NCBI RefSeq assembly: GCF_040126305.1
Contig: NZ_CP149510.1
Span: 783,001 to 847,000, forward strand
Origin: Pararhizobium sp. A13
GTDB lineage: Bacteria; Pseudomonadota; Alphaproteobacteria; Rhizobiales; Rhizobiaceae
DNA: 64,000 nucleotides
Reading direction: 5' to 3'
Position numbers and translations under genes: made by a program. Shown here one piece after another: positions 17,809 through 26,387 of the stretch. The notes under the pieces are model-generated. The model worked only from the letters and a program-made list of their open reading frames with translations, made no database searches and was not told where the DNA came from. Each line of letters begins with the position of its first letter. Position 1 is the stretch's first letter.

Positions 17809-18566
17809 TCGAGCTCACCCATATCGAAAAGCGCTTCGGCGACAATGTCGTCCTGAAGGACATCAGCGTCACCATCGCCGAAGGCACGGTCACGGCGCTG
17901 GTCGGCCCCTCCGGTGGCGGCAAGAGCACGCTGCTGCGCTGTGTCAACCTCTTGGAAATCCCGACATCCGGCGCGATCCGGCTGGGCGAGGAGCGGATCG
18001 AGTTTGCGCCCCACAGGAAGACCGGCTGGGATGCCATCCAACGCTTGCGCCGCCAGACCGGCATGGTCTTCCAGAACTTCCAGCTTTTCCCGCACCAGAC
18101 CGCGATCGAGAATGTCATGGAAGGGCTGGTCACCGTCCTGAGGTGGCCGAAGGACAGGGCAAGGGGCCGCGCGCTCGAACTGCTGGAAAAGGTCGGCATG
18201 GCCCACAAGGCCGATGCCTGGCCGGCAACGCTCTCCGGCGGCCAGCAGCAGCGCGTGGCGATTGCCCGTGCGCTGGCCCCCTCGCCGCGCGTCCTCCTCT
18301 GCGACGAGCCGACCTCGGCGCTCGACCCGGAGCTGGCCGAGGAAGTCGTCGAGGTCTTGAACCGGCTCGCGGCTGAAGGCACAACGATGATCATGGCGAC
18401 CCACGACCTGCGGCTCGCCTCGAAAGTCGCCGACCAGGTCCTGTTCCTCGATGGCGGCCTGATCGTCGAAAGCGGACCGCCGAGGAACATCTTCCAAGCA
18501 CCGCAGCGGGAACGCACGAAGAAGTTCATTTCGTCGCTGAACATGGGGAACGACTACGAGATTTGA
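17805..18566 (+). CDS. Amino acid ABC transporter ATP-binding protein
   Basis: A 253-residue ABC ATPase energising the preceding permease: Walker A GPSGGGKST, Q-loop MVFQNFQLFPHQT, signature [15 protein letters not shown], Walker B VLLCDEPTSALDPE and switch His in MATHDLRLA. The PolA/GlnQ-type layout, with a polar amino acid uptake Q-loop (NFQLFPH), agrees with the binding protein. The start ATG 17805 overlaps the permease stop by 4 bases. Confidence 0.93.
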   Translation: MIELTHIEKRFGDNVVLKDISVTIAEGTVTALVGPSGGGKSTLLRCVNLLEIPTSGAIRLGEERIEFAPHRKTGWDAIQRLRRQTGMVFQNFQLFPHQTAIENVMEGLVTVLRWPKDRARGRALELLEKVGMAHKADAWPATLSGGQQQRVAIARALAPSPRVLLCDEPTSALDPELAEEVVEVLNRLAAEGTTMIMATHDLRLASKVADQVLFLDGGLIVESGPPRNIFQAPQRERTKKFISSLNMGNDYEI

Positions 18567-18604
18567 GGCCGAGCAGTCCCTTGTGTAATCGCTTGCTGTT
18601 TGCG

Positions 18605-18619
18605 AGAGGGGGGTAAGCC
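18605..18619. repeat. 15-base match to the end of the phnJ-phnK inverted-repeat element
   Basis: AGAGGGGGGTAAGCC here is identical to the outer end of the element at 55115-55304 (on the opposite strand there). It lies in the 86-bp gap between convergent ABC ATPase and pyc genes. It may be a solo remnant of that element or coincidence. Confidence 0.35.
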
Positions 18620-18652
18620 ACGGCATACTCCACCCCCACCTTCAAACCGGCC

Positions 18653-21600
18653 TCACCCCCCGTAGACGATCAGCAGATCCTTGGCGTCGATCTGGTCGCC
18701 GGTGCGCACGAGCACCTCGGCGATGGTGCCGTCCTTTTCGGCGTGCAGCGCGGTTTCCATCTTCATTGCTTCGATCGACAAGAGCACGTCGCCGGACTTG
18801 ACGGTCTGGCCGGCCGAAACGGAGACCGTCGAGATGACGCCCGGCATCGGCGCGCCGAGATGGGCGGCGTTACCAAGATCGGCCTTGCGGCGCGCGGCGC
18901 TCGAGGCCGAGCGGTTGCGGTCCGGCACCTTGATCAGGCGCGGCTGGCCGTTGAGCTCGAAGAATACCTTGACCATGGCCTGCTCGTCCGGCTCGCTCTT
19001 GGCCTGGTGCAGGATGACCAGCGACACACCCTTTTCGAGTTCCGGCAGCAGCTCCTCGCCGGCCGATAGCCCGTAGAAGTAAGCGGGCGTCGGCAGGACA
19101 GAGACGGGACCGTAGGTGTCGGCAGCCTGCGCATAGTCGGTGAAGACCTTCGGATACATCAGATAGGAGGCGAATTCGAAGTCGCTGACCTTGCGCTCCA
19201 GCTTGGTCTCGATGTCCTTGCGCTCCTTCTCGAGATCGGCATCCTCAAGCAACGAACCCGGACGGGCGGTATAGGCCTTGTCGCCTTTCAGAGCCTTCTT
19301 CTGCAGGGCCTTCGGCCATCCGCCCGGCGGCTGGCCGAGATCGCCCTTCAGCATCGACACGACCGAATCCGGGAAGGAGACGTCCTTGGCCGGGTTCTCG
19401 ACATCGGCGACCGTCAGGTCCTGGGAGACCATCATCAGCGCCATGTCGCCGACCACCTTGGAGGACGGCGTCACCTTGACGATATCGCCGAACATCTGGT
19501 TGGCATCGGCATAGGCCTGCGCCACCTGGTGCCAGCGGGTCTCCAGCCCGAGCGAACGGGCCTGTTCCTTGAGGTTGGTGAACTGCCCGCCCGGCATCTC
19601 GTGCAGATAGACTTCCGATGCCGGCCCCTTGAGGTCGCTTTCGAAGGCCGCATACTGGTTGCGCACCGCCTCCCAGTAGAAGGAGATGCGGCGGATCCAT
19701 TCGGGATCGAGGCCGGGATCACGCTCCGAGCCGCGCAGCGCCTCGACGATCGAGCCGAGACAGGGCTGCGAGGTGTTGCCGGAGAAGGCATCCATCGCCG
19801 CATCGACGACATCGACGCCGGCATCCACCGCGGCAAGCACCGTCGCCGCCGCAATGCCCGACGTATCGTGCGTGTGGAAATGGATTGGCAGGTCCGTCGC
19901 CTCGCGCAGCGCCTTGAACAGCACGGTCGCTGCGGCAGGCTTCAAGAGGCCGGCCATGTCCTTCAGCGCGATCATATGCGCACCGGCCTTTTCCAGCTCG
20001 GCAGCCAGTGCGGTGTAGTATTTCAGGTCGTATTTCGGCCGGGCGGAGTTGAGGATATCGCCGGTGTAGCAGATCGCCGCCTCGCAGATCCGGTTCTCCT
20101 CGGCCACCGCATCCATCGAGACACGCATGTTTTCAACCCAGTTGAGGCAGTCGAAGACGCGGAAGACGTCGATGCCGCCCTTGGCCGCCTGGCGGACGAA
20201 GTATTTGACGACATTGTCCGGATAGTTCTTATAGCCGACGCCGTTGGCGCCGCGCAGCAGCATCTGCAGGAGCAGGTTCGGCGCATCCTCGCGCACCTTG
20301 GCGAGACGCTCCCAGGGGTCCTCGGTCAGGAAGCGCATCGAGACGTCGAAGGTGGCGCCGCCCCAGCATTCGAGCGAGAACAGGTTGGGCAGGGCGCGGG
20401 CATAGGTGCCAGCGACCCGGGCGATGTCATAGGTGCGCACGCGGGTGGCGAGCAGCGACTGATGGCCGTCACGCATGGTCGTGTCGGTCAAAAGCACGCG
20501 CTTCTCATTGCGCACCCATTCGGCGAACTTCTTCGGGCCGAGCGCGTCGAGCTTCTGCTTGGTGCCGTCGGCGATCGCGGCGTTGCTGTGCGGAACGATC
20601 GGCTTTGCCGCATCCGCGCTCGGCTTCGGCCGGCCCTTGGCTTCCGGGTGACCGTTCACCGTCACGTCGGCGAGATAGGTCAAGAGCTTCGTCGCGCGGT
20701 CCTGGCGCTTCACCTGCTGGAACAGCTCCGGCGTCGTATCGATGAAGCGGGTGGTGTAGGAATTGTCGGTGAACTTCGGGTGGCTGATGATCGCTTCGAG
20801 GAACGTGAGGTTGGTCGCGACGCCGCGGATGCGGAATTCGCGCAGCGCCCGGTCCATGCGGGCAATCGCTTCCTTCGGCGTCGGCGCCCAGGCGGTGACC
20901 TTCACCAGCAGCGGGTCGTAAAAGCGGGTGATGACCGCACCCGGATAGGCCGTGCCGCCGTCGAGACGAATGCCGAAGCCGGAAGCGGAGCGATAGCCGG
21001 TAATGCGGCCGTAGTCCGGGATGAAATTCTGTTCCGGATCTTCCGTGGTAATGCGGCACTGCAGCGCGTGGCCGTTGAGGCGAATGTCGTCCTGTTTCGG
21101 CACGCCCGATTCCGGCGTTCCGATGGCAAAGCCGTCAAGAATGTGGATCTGCGCCTTGACGATATCGATGCCGGTCACGACTTCCGTGACGGTATGCTCG
21201 ACCTGGATGCGCGGATTGACTTCGATGAAATAGAATTTGCCGGTGTCCATATCCATCAGGTACTCGACAGTACCGGCCCCGACATAGTTTGTCGCCTCGG
21301 CGATCCGGGTCGAATAGCTCGCCAGTTCCTGGCGCTGCACGTCGCTCAGATAGGGAGCTGGGGCGCGCTCGACGACTTTCTGGTTGCGGCGCTGGACCGA
21401 ACAATCGCGCTCGAACAGATGCACCACGTTACCATGCGTATCGCCGAGCACCTGGCTTTCGACGTGGCGGGCACGCTCGACCAGCTTTTCCAGATAGACC
21501 TCGTCCTTGCCGAAGGCGGCCATCGCTTCGCGCTTGGCTTCCGTCACCTCGCGCGACAGGTCCTTCGGATCGCGGATTGCCCGCATGCCGCGGCCACCAC

Positions 21601-22111
21601 CGCCCCAGGACGCCTTCAGCATCACCGGGTAGCCGATCTCTTCGGCCATCTTTGCCACGATATTCATGTCGTCCGGCAGCGGCTCTGTCGCCGGCACGAC
21701 CGGCACGCCGATCTCGATGGCAAGATTGCGGGCCGCGACCTTGTTGCCAAGACGCCGCATGGTGTCGCCCGTCGGGCCGATGAAGATGATCCCGGCCGCC
21801 TTGCAGGCATCGACGAATTCCGGACTTTCCGACAACAGGCCGTAACCCGGATGGATGGCATCGGCGCCGGACAGCTTGGCGACGCGGATGACTTCCTCGA
21901 TCGAGAGATAACTCTCGATCGGCCCTAGATCGCGGGCGAGATGCGACCCGCGGCCGATCTGGTAGCTCTCGTCCGCCTTGAACCGGTGGAGTGCCAGCTT
22001 GTCCTCCTCCGCCCATATCGCAACCGTTTTTATTCCCAGTTCGTTTGCGGCGCGAAACACGCGGATGGCAATTTCGGAACGGTTGGCGACAAGGATTTTC
22101 GAGATGGGCAA
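18653..22111 (-). CDS. pyc: Pyruvate carboxylase
   Basis: A biotin-dependent anaplerotic enzyme turning pyruvate, bicarbonate and ATP into oxaloacetate. The 1152 residues carry all domains in the usual order. Biotin carboxylase (about 1-460) has the ATP-grasp GGGGRGMRA and HLFERDCSVQRRNQKVVE. The carboxyltransferase (from about 540) has TMRDGHQSLLATR and the metal-binding HFHTHDTSG. The C-terminal biotinyl domain has EAMKMETALHA with the biotinylated Lys. The start is TTG at 22111 with GAGGAG 7 bases upstream; no ATG fits before the conserved ILVANRSEIAIRVFRA. It is a single-copy-like gene preceding expR on the same strand. Confidence 0.97.
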   Translation of the reverse strand: MPISKILVANRSEIAIRVFRAANELGIKTVAIWAEEDKLALHRFKADESYQIGRGSHLARDLGPIESYLSIEEVIRVAKLSGADAIHPGYGLLSESPEFVDACKAAGIIFIGPTGDTMRRLGNKVAARNLAIEIGVPVVPATEPLPDDMNIVAKMAEEIGYPVMLKASWGGGGRGMRAIRDPKDLSREVTEAKREAMAAFGKDEVYLEKLVERARHVESQVLGDTHGNVVHLFERDCSVQRRNQKVVERAPAPYLSDVQRQELASYSTRIAEATNYVGAGTVEYLMDMDTGKFYFIEVNPRIQVEHTVTEVVTGIDIVKAQIHILDGFAIGTPESGVPKQDDIRLNGHALQCRITTEDPEQNFIPDYGRITGYRSASGFGIRLDGGTAYPGAVITRFYDPLLVKVTAWAPTPKEAIARMDRALREFRIRGVATNLTFLEAIISHPKFTDNSYTTRFIDTTPELFQQVKRQDRATKLLTYLADVTVNGHPEAKGRPKPSADAAKPIVPHSNAAIADGTKQKLDALGPKKFAEWVRNEKRVLLTDTTMRDGHQSLLATRVRTYDIARVAGTYARALPNLFSLECWGGATFDVSMRFLTEDPWERLAKVREDAPNLLLQMLLRGANGVGYKNYPDNVVKYFVRQAAKGGIDVFRVFDCLNWVENMRVSMDAVAEENRICEAAICYTGDILNSARPKYDLKYYTALAAELEKAGAHMIALKDMAGLLKPAAATVLFKALREATDLPIHFHTHDTSGIAAATVLAAVDAGVDVVDAAMDAFSGNTSQPCLGSIVEALRGSERDPGLDPEWIRRISFYWEAVRNQYAAFESDLKGPASEVYLHEMPGGQFTNLKEQARSLGLETRWHQVAQAYADANQMFGDIVKVTPSSKVVGDMALMMVSQDLTVADVENPAKDVSFPDSVVSMLKGDLGQPPGGWPKALQKKALKGDKAYTARPGSLLEDADLEKERKDIETKLERKVSDFEFASYLMYPKVFTDYAQAADTYGPVSVLPTPAYFYGLSAGEELLPELEKGVSLVILHQAKSEPDEQAMVKVFFELNGQPRLIKVPDRNRSASSAARRKADLGNAAHLGAPMPGVISTVSVSAGQTVKSGDVLLSIEAMKMETALHAEKDGTIAEVLVRTGDQIDAKDLLIVYGG

Positions 22112-22221
22112 GTCGGACTCCTCAAGACTTGGACGCGGTCATGCTGCACCGCGAAAAGGATTATTAGCGGTTCATGACGTGAAGTTCAATTTCATAGTCG
22201 GCATGAGGGTGTTCATTTCCG

Positions 22222-22962
22222 TCAGGAAATCAATCCCAGACGGAAGGACAGGGCAACCGCGTGATGGCGGTTTTTCGCGCGTAGTTTTTCCTGGATGCCG
22301 TTCATGTACCAGTCGACCGTATGGTTGGAGATGTCGAGGATCCGGCTGATCTCGTTCGAGGTCAGCCCGTCGGCCAGATAGTTCAAGGCCTCCATTTCGC
22401 GGCGAGTCATCTGGACATCGACGCTGGAGACCATTTCAGCGAGAACCGTGGGATCCGTCAGCTCCAGAAGCCGCCAGAAGACCTTCTTGGCAATGCCGTC
22501 GAACAGGCTCATCTCGACCGGGCTGAGATCGACCACGCGGCCGCCGACCGACAAATTGCCGAGCAGTCCGCGGCGCCCGTGGACGGGAAAAATGTACCCG
22601 TCGTGGAGGCCGTAGCCGCGTGCCTCGACCATCATGCGCTCCATGCGCTTGCGGTGTGGATCGGAGCGGAAGGCAACCAGCGTCTCCCTCCAGCGGAAGC
22701 CGCGCTGCGCATGGCCGAGAAAGCGGATCGTCGGATCGATGATGACAAATTTCTTCTTGATGTAGATCTGTGGCCAGCCATCCGGCCAGCGTCCGGTCAA
22801 CAGCAGGCTCAGCGGATTTTCGTTCGGCTTCGGCTGGCGGACGACGCCGTAAAAGTCGAAGCCGTAGCGGTCCAGAACCCGCTCGAATTCCTGAACGATT
22901 TCGTCCCTGCTCTTCATCTCGTCTATGAGCGCCAGAAACTGTACCAGCAATGTAATATTCAT
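22222..22962 (-). CDS. expR: LuxR-family quorum-sensing regulator, ExpR type
   Basis: A 246-residue regulator with an N-terminal autoinducer-binding domain (about 1-165: EFERVLDRYGFDFYGVV, then YGLHDGYIFPVHG) and a C-terminal LuxR HTH (about 180-240: MTRREMEALNYLADGLTSNEISRILDISNHTVDWYMNGIQEKLRAKNR). The start MNITLLVQFLALIDEM and the position between pyc and ndvA are those of S. meliloti ExpR, the acyl-homoserine-lactone receptor controlling exopolysaccharide and motility. No luxI-type synthase is in the window, so it acts as a LuxR solo locally. The frame is intact. Confidence 0.87.
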   Translation of the reverse strand: MNITLLVQFLALIDEMKSRDEIVQEFERVLDRYGFDFYGVVRQPKPNENPLSLLLTGRWPDGWPQIYIKKKFVIIDPTIRFLGHAQRGFRWRETLVAFRSDPHRKRMERMMVEARGYGLHDGYIFPVHGRRGLLGNLSVGGRVVDLSPVEMSLFDGIAKKVFWRLLELTDPTVLAEMVSSVDVQMTRREMEALNYLADGLTSNEISRILDISNHTVDWYMNGIQEKLRAKNRHHAVALSFRLGLIS

Positions 22963-23415
22963 GAATGCCCCTTCAAAAAATCCATTCCGGCCTGTGACCG
23001 TTTATATCGCAGCGCAACATGAATGTCCTGTTCAGCACCCATTCATGTTGCAATCGCAATAATCCCCAATGTCAGTCGTAAAATCACCTAACACCGCGTC
23101 GCCGGTGAGCCGCAAGGCGCGAAAAATAGCAAGCTATGAATAATCAACTTCGAGGCGTCCGGACTCTTCCACTCACCTTGAAGGTTTATCATAACCAAGT
23201 TTGCTCGGCGAAGCCAAAAGATGAACTTTGGTGAAAAGAATAGGACGGAAGGATGAGGAAAGATCAGTTTTGGAATTTTTATTCTGCAGCCCCCAAATGC
23301 GGGAATGAATACTTTTTCCAGGCTTTTCTTTTCTATTTCAGCCGTTTTCCGGCGATGCAAGGGCTGAGATGTTTTTCATTGCGTCACATTCCAACTGCCC
23401 AAGAGGGATAAGACA
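22963..23415. other. 453-bp divergent gap between expR and ndvA
   Basis: No gene is seen. It must carry the promoters of expR (-) and ndvA (+). It holds the 12-bp inverted repeat at 23014-23051 and an AT-rich leader from about 23200 to 23340 in front of ndvA. Confidence 0.6.
23014..23051. promoter_or_regulatory. Long perfect inverted repeat upstream of expR
   Basis: GCAACATGAATG and CATTCATGTTGC are perfect 12-bp arms separated by 14 bases, starting 52 bp upstream of the expR start. The core CATTCATG recurs across the expR start codon itself (CATTCATGAAT, minus strand, around 22960). It could be a two-dimer operator or an RNA hairpin in the expR leader; autoregulation is a guess. Confidence 0.55.
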
Positions 23416-25167
23416 GTGTCATTGTTCCAGGTCTATGCAAGAGCGCTTCAGTATCTTGCCGTTCACAAACTTCGCGTCTCCGCGATCGTCATCGCCAACA
23501 TCGTCCTGGCGATCATCACGATTGCCGAGCCTATTTTGTTCGGCCGCATCATCGACGCGATCTCCTCCAAGCAGACCGTAACCCCGATGCTCCTGATGTG
23601 GGCCGGTCTCGGCGTCTTCAACACGATCGCCTTCGTGCTGGTCGCCCGCGAGGCCGACCGGCTGGCGCATACGCGCCGCTCGACCCTGATCACGGAAGCC
23701 TTCGGCCGCATCATCTCGATGCCGCTGTCCTGGCATAGCCAGCGCGGCACCTCCAACGCCCTGCACACGCTGCTGCGCGCCTGCGAAACGCTGTTCGGCC
23801 TTTGGCTCGAATTCATGCGGCAGCATCTTTCGACTGCCGTGGCGCTGGTCCTGCTCGTGCCGACGGCCTTTGTCATGGATGTGCGCCTGTCGCTGGTCCT
23901 CGTCGTGCTCGGCGTTCTCTACGTCGTCATCGGCAAGATGGTGATGACACGCACCAAGGAAGGCCAGGCCTCCGTCGAGGACCACTATCACACCGTCTTT
24001 TCGCATGTCTCCGACTCGATCAGCAACGTTTCGGTCGTGCACAGCTACAACCGCATCGAGGCGGAGACCCGCGAGCTGAAGAACTTCACCCAGAAGCTGA
24101 TCTCGGCCCAGCTGCCGGTCCTCGACTGGTGGGCGCTTGCCAGCGCGCTGAACCGCATGGCATCGACCATCTCGATGATGGCGATCCTCGTTATCGGTAC
24201 CTTCCTCGTCCAGAAGGGCGAACTCGGCATCGGCGACGTCATCGCTTTCATCGGCTTTGCCGGCCTGCTGATCGGCCGCCTCGACCAGATGAAGGCCTTC
24301 GTCACGCAGATTTTCGAAGCCCGCGCCAAGCTCGAGGACTTCTTCACGCTGGAGGACTCTGTCCGCGACCGGGAAGAGCCTGTCGATGCCGGCGAGTTGA
24401 ACCATGTCCGCGGCGAGGTCGAATTCCGCGACGTGTCCTTCAACTTCGCCAACTCGAACGAAGGCCTGTGCGATGTATCGTTCACCGCCAGGGCCGGCCA
24501 GACCATCGCGATCGTCGGCCCAACCGGTGCCGGCAAGACGACGCTGGTCAACCTCTTGCAGCGTGTGCATGAGCCGGCACGCGGCAAGATCCTGGTCGAC
24601 GGCGTCGACATCTCGACGGTGACCCGCAAGTCGCTGCGCCGCTCGATCGCCACCGTGTTCCAGGACGCGGGCCTCCTTAACCGGTCGATCTGCGAGAACA
24701 TCCGCCTTGGCCGTGAAGACGCATCGTTGATCGAAATCATGGAAGCGGCCGAAGCAGCAGCAGCAGCCGACTTCATCGAAGGTCGTCAGGGCGGCTACGA
24801 CACCAAGGTCGGCGAGCGCGGCAACCGGCTCTCGGGCGGCGAACGCCAGCGTATCGCCATTGCCCGTGCGATCCTCAAGAACGCGCCGATCCTCGTCCTC
24901 GACGAGGCGACCAGCGCGCTTGACGTCGAAAACCGAGTGAAGACGGCGATCGACAATCTGCGTAAGGATCGTACGACCTTCATCATCGCCCACCGCCTGT
25001 CGACGGTGCGCGAGGCAGATCTGGTGATCTTCATGGATCACGGCCGGATCGTCGAGATGGGCGGTTTCAACGAGCTCAGCCAGAGCAACGGTCGATTTGC
25101 ATCGCTGTTGCGCGCGAGCGGCATCCTCACGGACGAGGACGTCCGCAAGAGCCACGCTGCGGCCTGA
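23416..25167 (+). CDS. ndvA: Cyclic beta-1,2-glucan exporter NdvA/ChvA (ABC transporter)
   Basis: A fused membrane/ATPase half-transporter that moves cyclic beta-1,2-glucan from cytoplasm to periplasm, needed for hypo-osmotic adaptation and host attachment or infection in rhizobia and agrobacteria. The 583 residues comprise six membrane helices (about 20-300) and an ABC domain with Walker A GPTGAGKTT, signature LSGGERQRIAIARAI, Walker B ILVLDEATSALD and the switch His in IIAHRLSTV. The N-terminus LFQVYARALQYLAVHK is typical of NdvA. GTG 23416 follows AGAGGGAT. It converges with the opgC-ndvB unit. Confidence 0.96.
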   Translation: MSLFQVYARALQYLAVHKLRVSAIVIANIVLAIITIAEPILFGRIIDAISSKQTVTPMLLMWAGLGVFNTIAFVLVAREADRLAHTRRSTLITEAFGRIISMPLSWHSQRGTSNALHTLLRACETLFGLWLEFMRQHLSTAVALVLLVPTAFVMDVRLSLVLVVLGVLYVVIGKMVMTRTKEGQASVEDHYHTVFSHVSDSISNVSVVHSYNRIEAETRELKNFTQKLISAQLPVLDWWALASALNRMASTISMMAILVIGTFLVQKGELGIGDVIAFIGFAGLLIGRLDQMKAFVTQIFEARAKLEDFFTLEDSVRDREEPVDAGELNHVRGEVEFRDVSFNFANSNEGLCDVSFTARAGQTIAIVGPTGAGKTTLVNLLQRVHEPARGKILVDGVDISTVTRKSLRRSIATVFQDAGLLNRSICENIRLGREDASLIEIMEAAEAAAAADFIEGRQGGYDTKVGERGNRLSGGERQRIAIARAILKNAPILVLDEATSALDVENRVKTAIDNLRKDRTTFIIAHRLSTVREADLVIFMDHGRIVEMGGFNELSQSNGRFASLLRASGILTDEDVRKSHAAA

Positions 25168-25194
25168 TTAACGGGCAAATGCTTTTCCAAATAT

Positions 25195-25226
25195 CCCCTC
25201 ATGGCGTTGCCATGGGGGGATTTTTT
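25195..25226 (+). terminator. Intrinsic terminator of ndvA
   Basis: CCCC.CATGGC pairs with GCCATG.GGGG around GTT, one mismatched position in the stem, then A and six T. It begins 28 bp after the ndvA stop. Confidence 0.9.
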
Positions 25227-26151
25227 ATGCGGGAATTGATCCGCCCGCTCCCAGCACGTCATCCGTGGATGAGGCCAGGCTTGCCGTCAGCCAGCCAACA
25301 AAAGCCGAGGCGGCATGTGGAAGGCGGTCGAAGCGGCGCGCCACCAGCCAGTAGGCACCGTAGGGCAGGGATATGTCGAAAGGCCGAACGAGCCTGCCTG
25401 CGGCAAAGTGCTCTACAGCGAAAAGTTCATCGACGAGGGCTACGCCTTGCCCGCTCATCACCGCCTGCAAAATCAGGCCGCCATCCGCATAGACCGGACC
25501 GCGCTCTACATCAGCAACAACGCCCGCAGTTTCGAACCAGTGACGCCATGGGTCGCGATTTTCCTCGTGGAGCAGAGGAAACCGGAGAAGGTCTTCTGGC
25601 GAGGTCACCGCTGTTCCCGGCGTCAGCAGCCCGGGCGCGAAAGCCGGCGTGAGCCTTACATCGGTAAGGTGCTGGCTTTCAGTTCTCGACCAACTTGTCG
25701 ATTGGACGCTGTGCCGGATAGCAAGGGCTGCTTGGTTGCTTCGAAATTCGATCAAACGAGGCTCTGCGTCGAGTTGAATGTCGATATGCGGGTGATCTTT
25801 CTGAAAATCGGCAAGATGGAACACCAGCCAGCATGACGCGAAGGAAGGTTCCGCGCTGACCGAGACGACGGAGATCGCGTCCCGGCGCCGCAATCCGTCG
25901 AGGCAATCGCCGATGTCGTCGAAAGCCCTTGTCAGGTTTGCCAGCAATGTCTCGCCGGCAGAGGTCAGGCTGACGCGGCGATGCTGCCGCTCGAAAAGCG
26001 CCAGCCCCAGAATGGTTTCCAGTTCACGAACCTGCCGGCTCACAGCAGCCTGGGAAATATAAAGCTCGGCCGCGGCCAGCGTGAAACTCTGCAGCCTACC
26101 GGCCACCTCGAAGCTCCGCAGGGCGGTCAAGGGTAAACGTCCTCGTTTCAT
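25225..26151 (-). CDS. LysR family regulator (GcvA-like)
   Basis: A 308-residue LysR regulator. The N-terminal HTH reads PLTALRSFEVAGRLQSFTLAAAELYISQAAVSRQVRELE, typical of the GcvA subgroup, followed by the effector domain with ALAIRHS and GQGVALVDELFAVEHFAAGRLVRPF. ATG 26151 has GGGG about 7 bases upstream and gives the family-like MKRGRLPLTALRSFE; an ATG at 26163 is possible. Its stop reaches into the ndvA terminator. Targets are unknown. The only divergent frame is a 48-codon ORF starting about 90 bp away. Confidence 0.9.
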   Translation of the reverse strand: MKRGRLPLTALRSFEVAGRLQSFTLAAAELYISQAAVSRQVRELETILGLALFERQHRRVSLTSAGETLLANLTRAFDDIGDCLDGLRRRDAISVVSVSAEPSFASCWLVFHLADFQKDHPHIDIQLDAEPRLIEFRSNQAALAIRHSVQSTSWSRTESQHLTDVRLTPAFAPGLLTPGTAVTSPEDLLRFPLLHEENRDPWRHWFETAGVVADVERGPVYADGGLILQAVMSGQGVALVDELFAVEHFAAGRLVRPFDISLPYGAYWLVARRFDRLPHAASAFVGWLTASLASSTDDVLGAGGSIPA

Positions 26152-26240
26152 GCATAACCCCAAGTCATCCGACCCTCACGATAAGCTCGTTTGAACCTGA
26201 TCGGCAAGAAGGATGGAATGGCCGCAAGGGAGATACGGCC

Positions 26241-26387
26241 ATGTGGATGCAAATCTACGAGACAATCATGGATGCGCTGCGCGTCGCCACGTTCCAGCCG
26301 CGGCAACCGCCAGGAGGGCGCAACTTGCCAACTCGCCCGGCGGAAAATCCGGTGGTGATCGCAAGTGACGGCAGGCGCGCCAGTTAG
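26241..26387 (+). CDS. Possible 48-residue protein divergent from the LysR gene
   Basis: ATG 26241 has AAGGGAGA about 8 bases upstream. The frame reads MWMQIYETIMDALRVATF (a possible amphipathic helix), then a Pro/Arg-rich, probably unstructured tail ending GRRAS. It ends at TAG 26385-26387, overlapping the convergent opgC stop by 4 bases. The position, start site and divergence from a GcvA-like regulator favour a real small gene, but I recognise no family. Confidence 0.45.
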   Translation: MWMQIYETIMDALRVATFQPRQPPGGRNLPTRPAENPVVIASDGRRAS

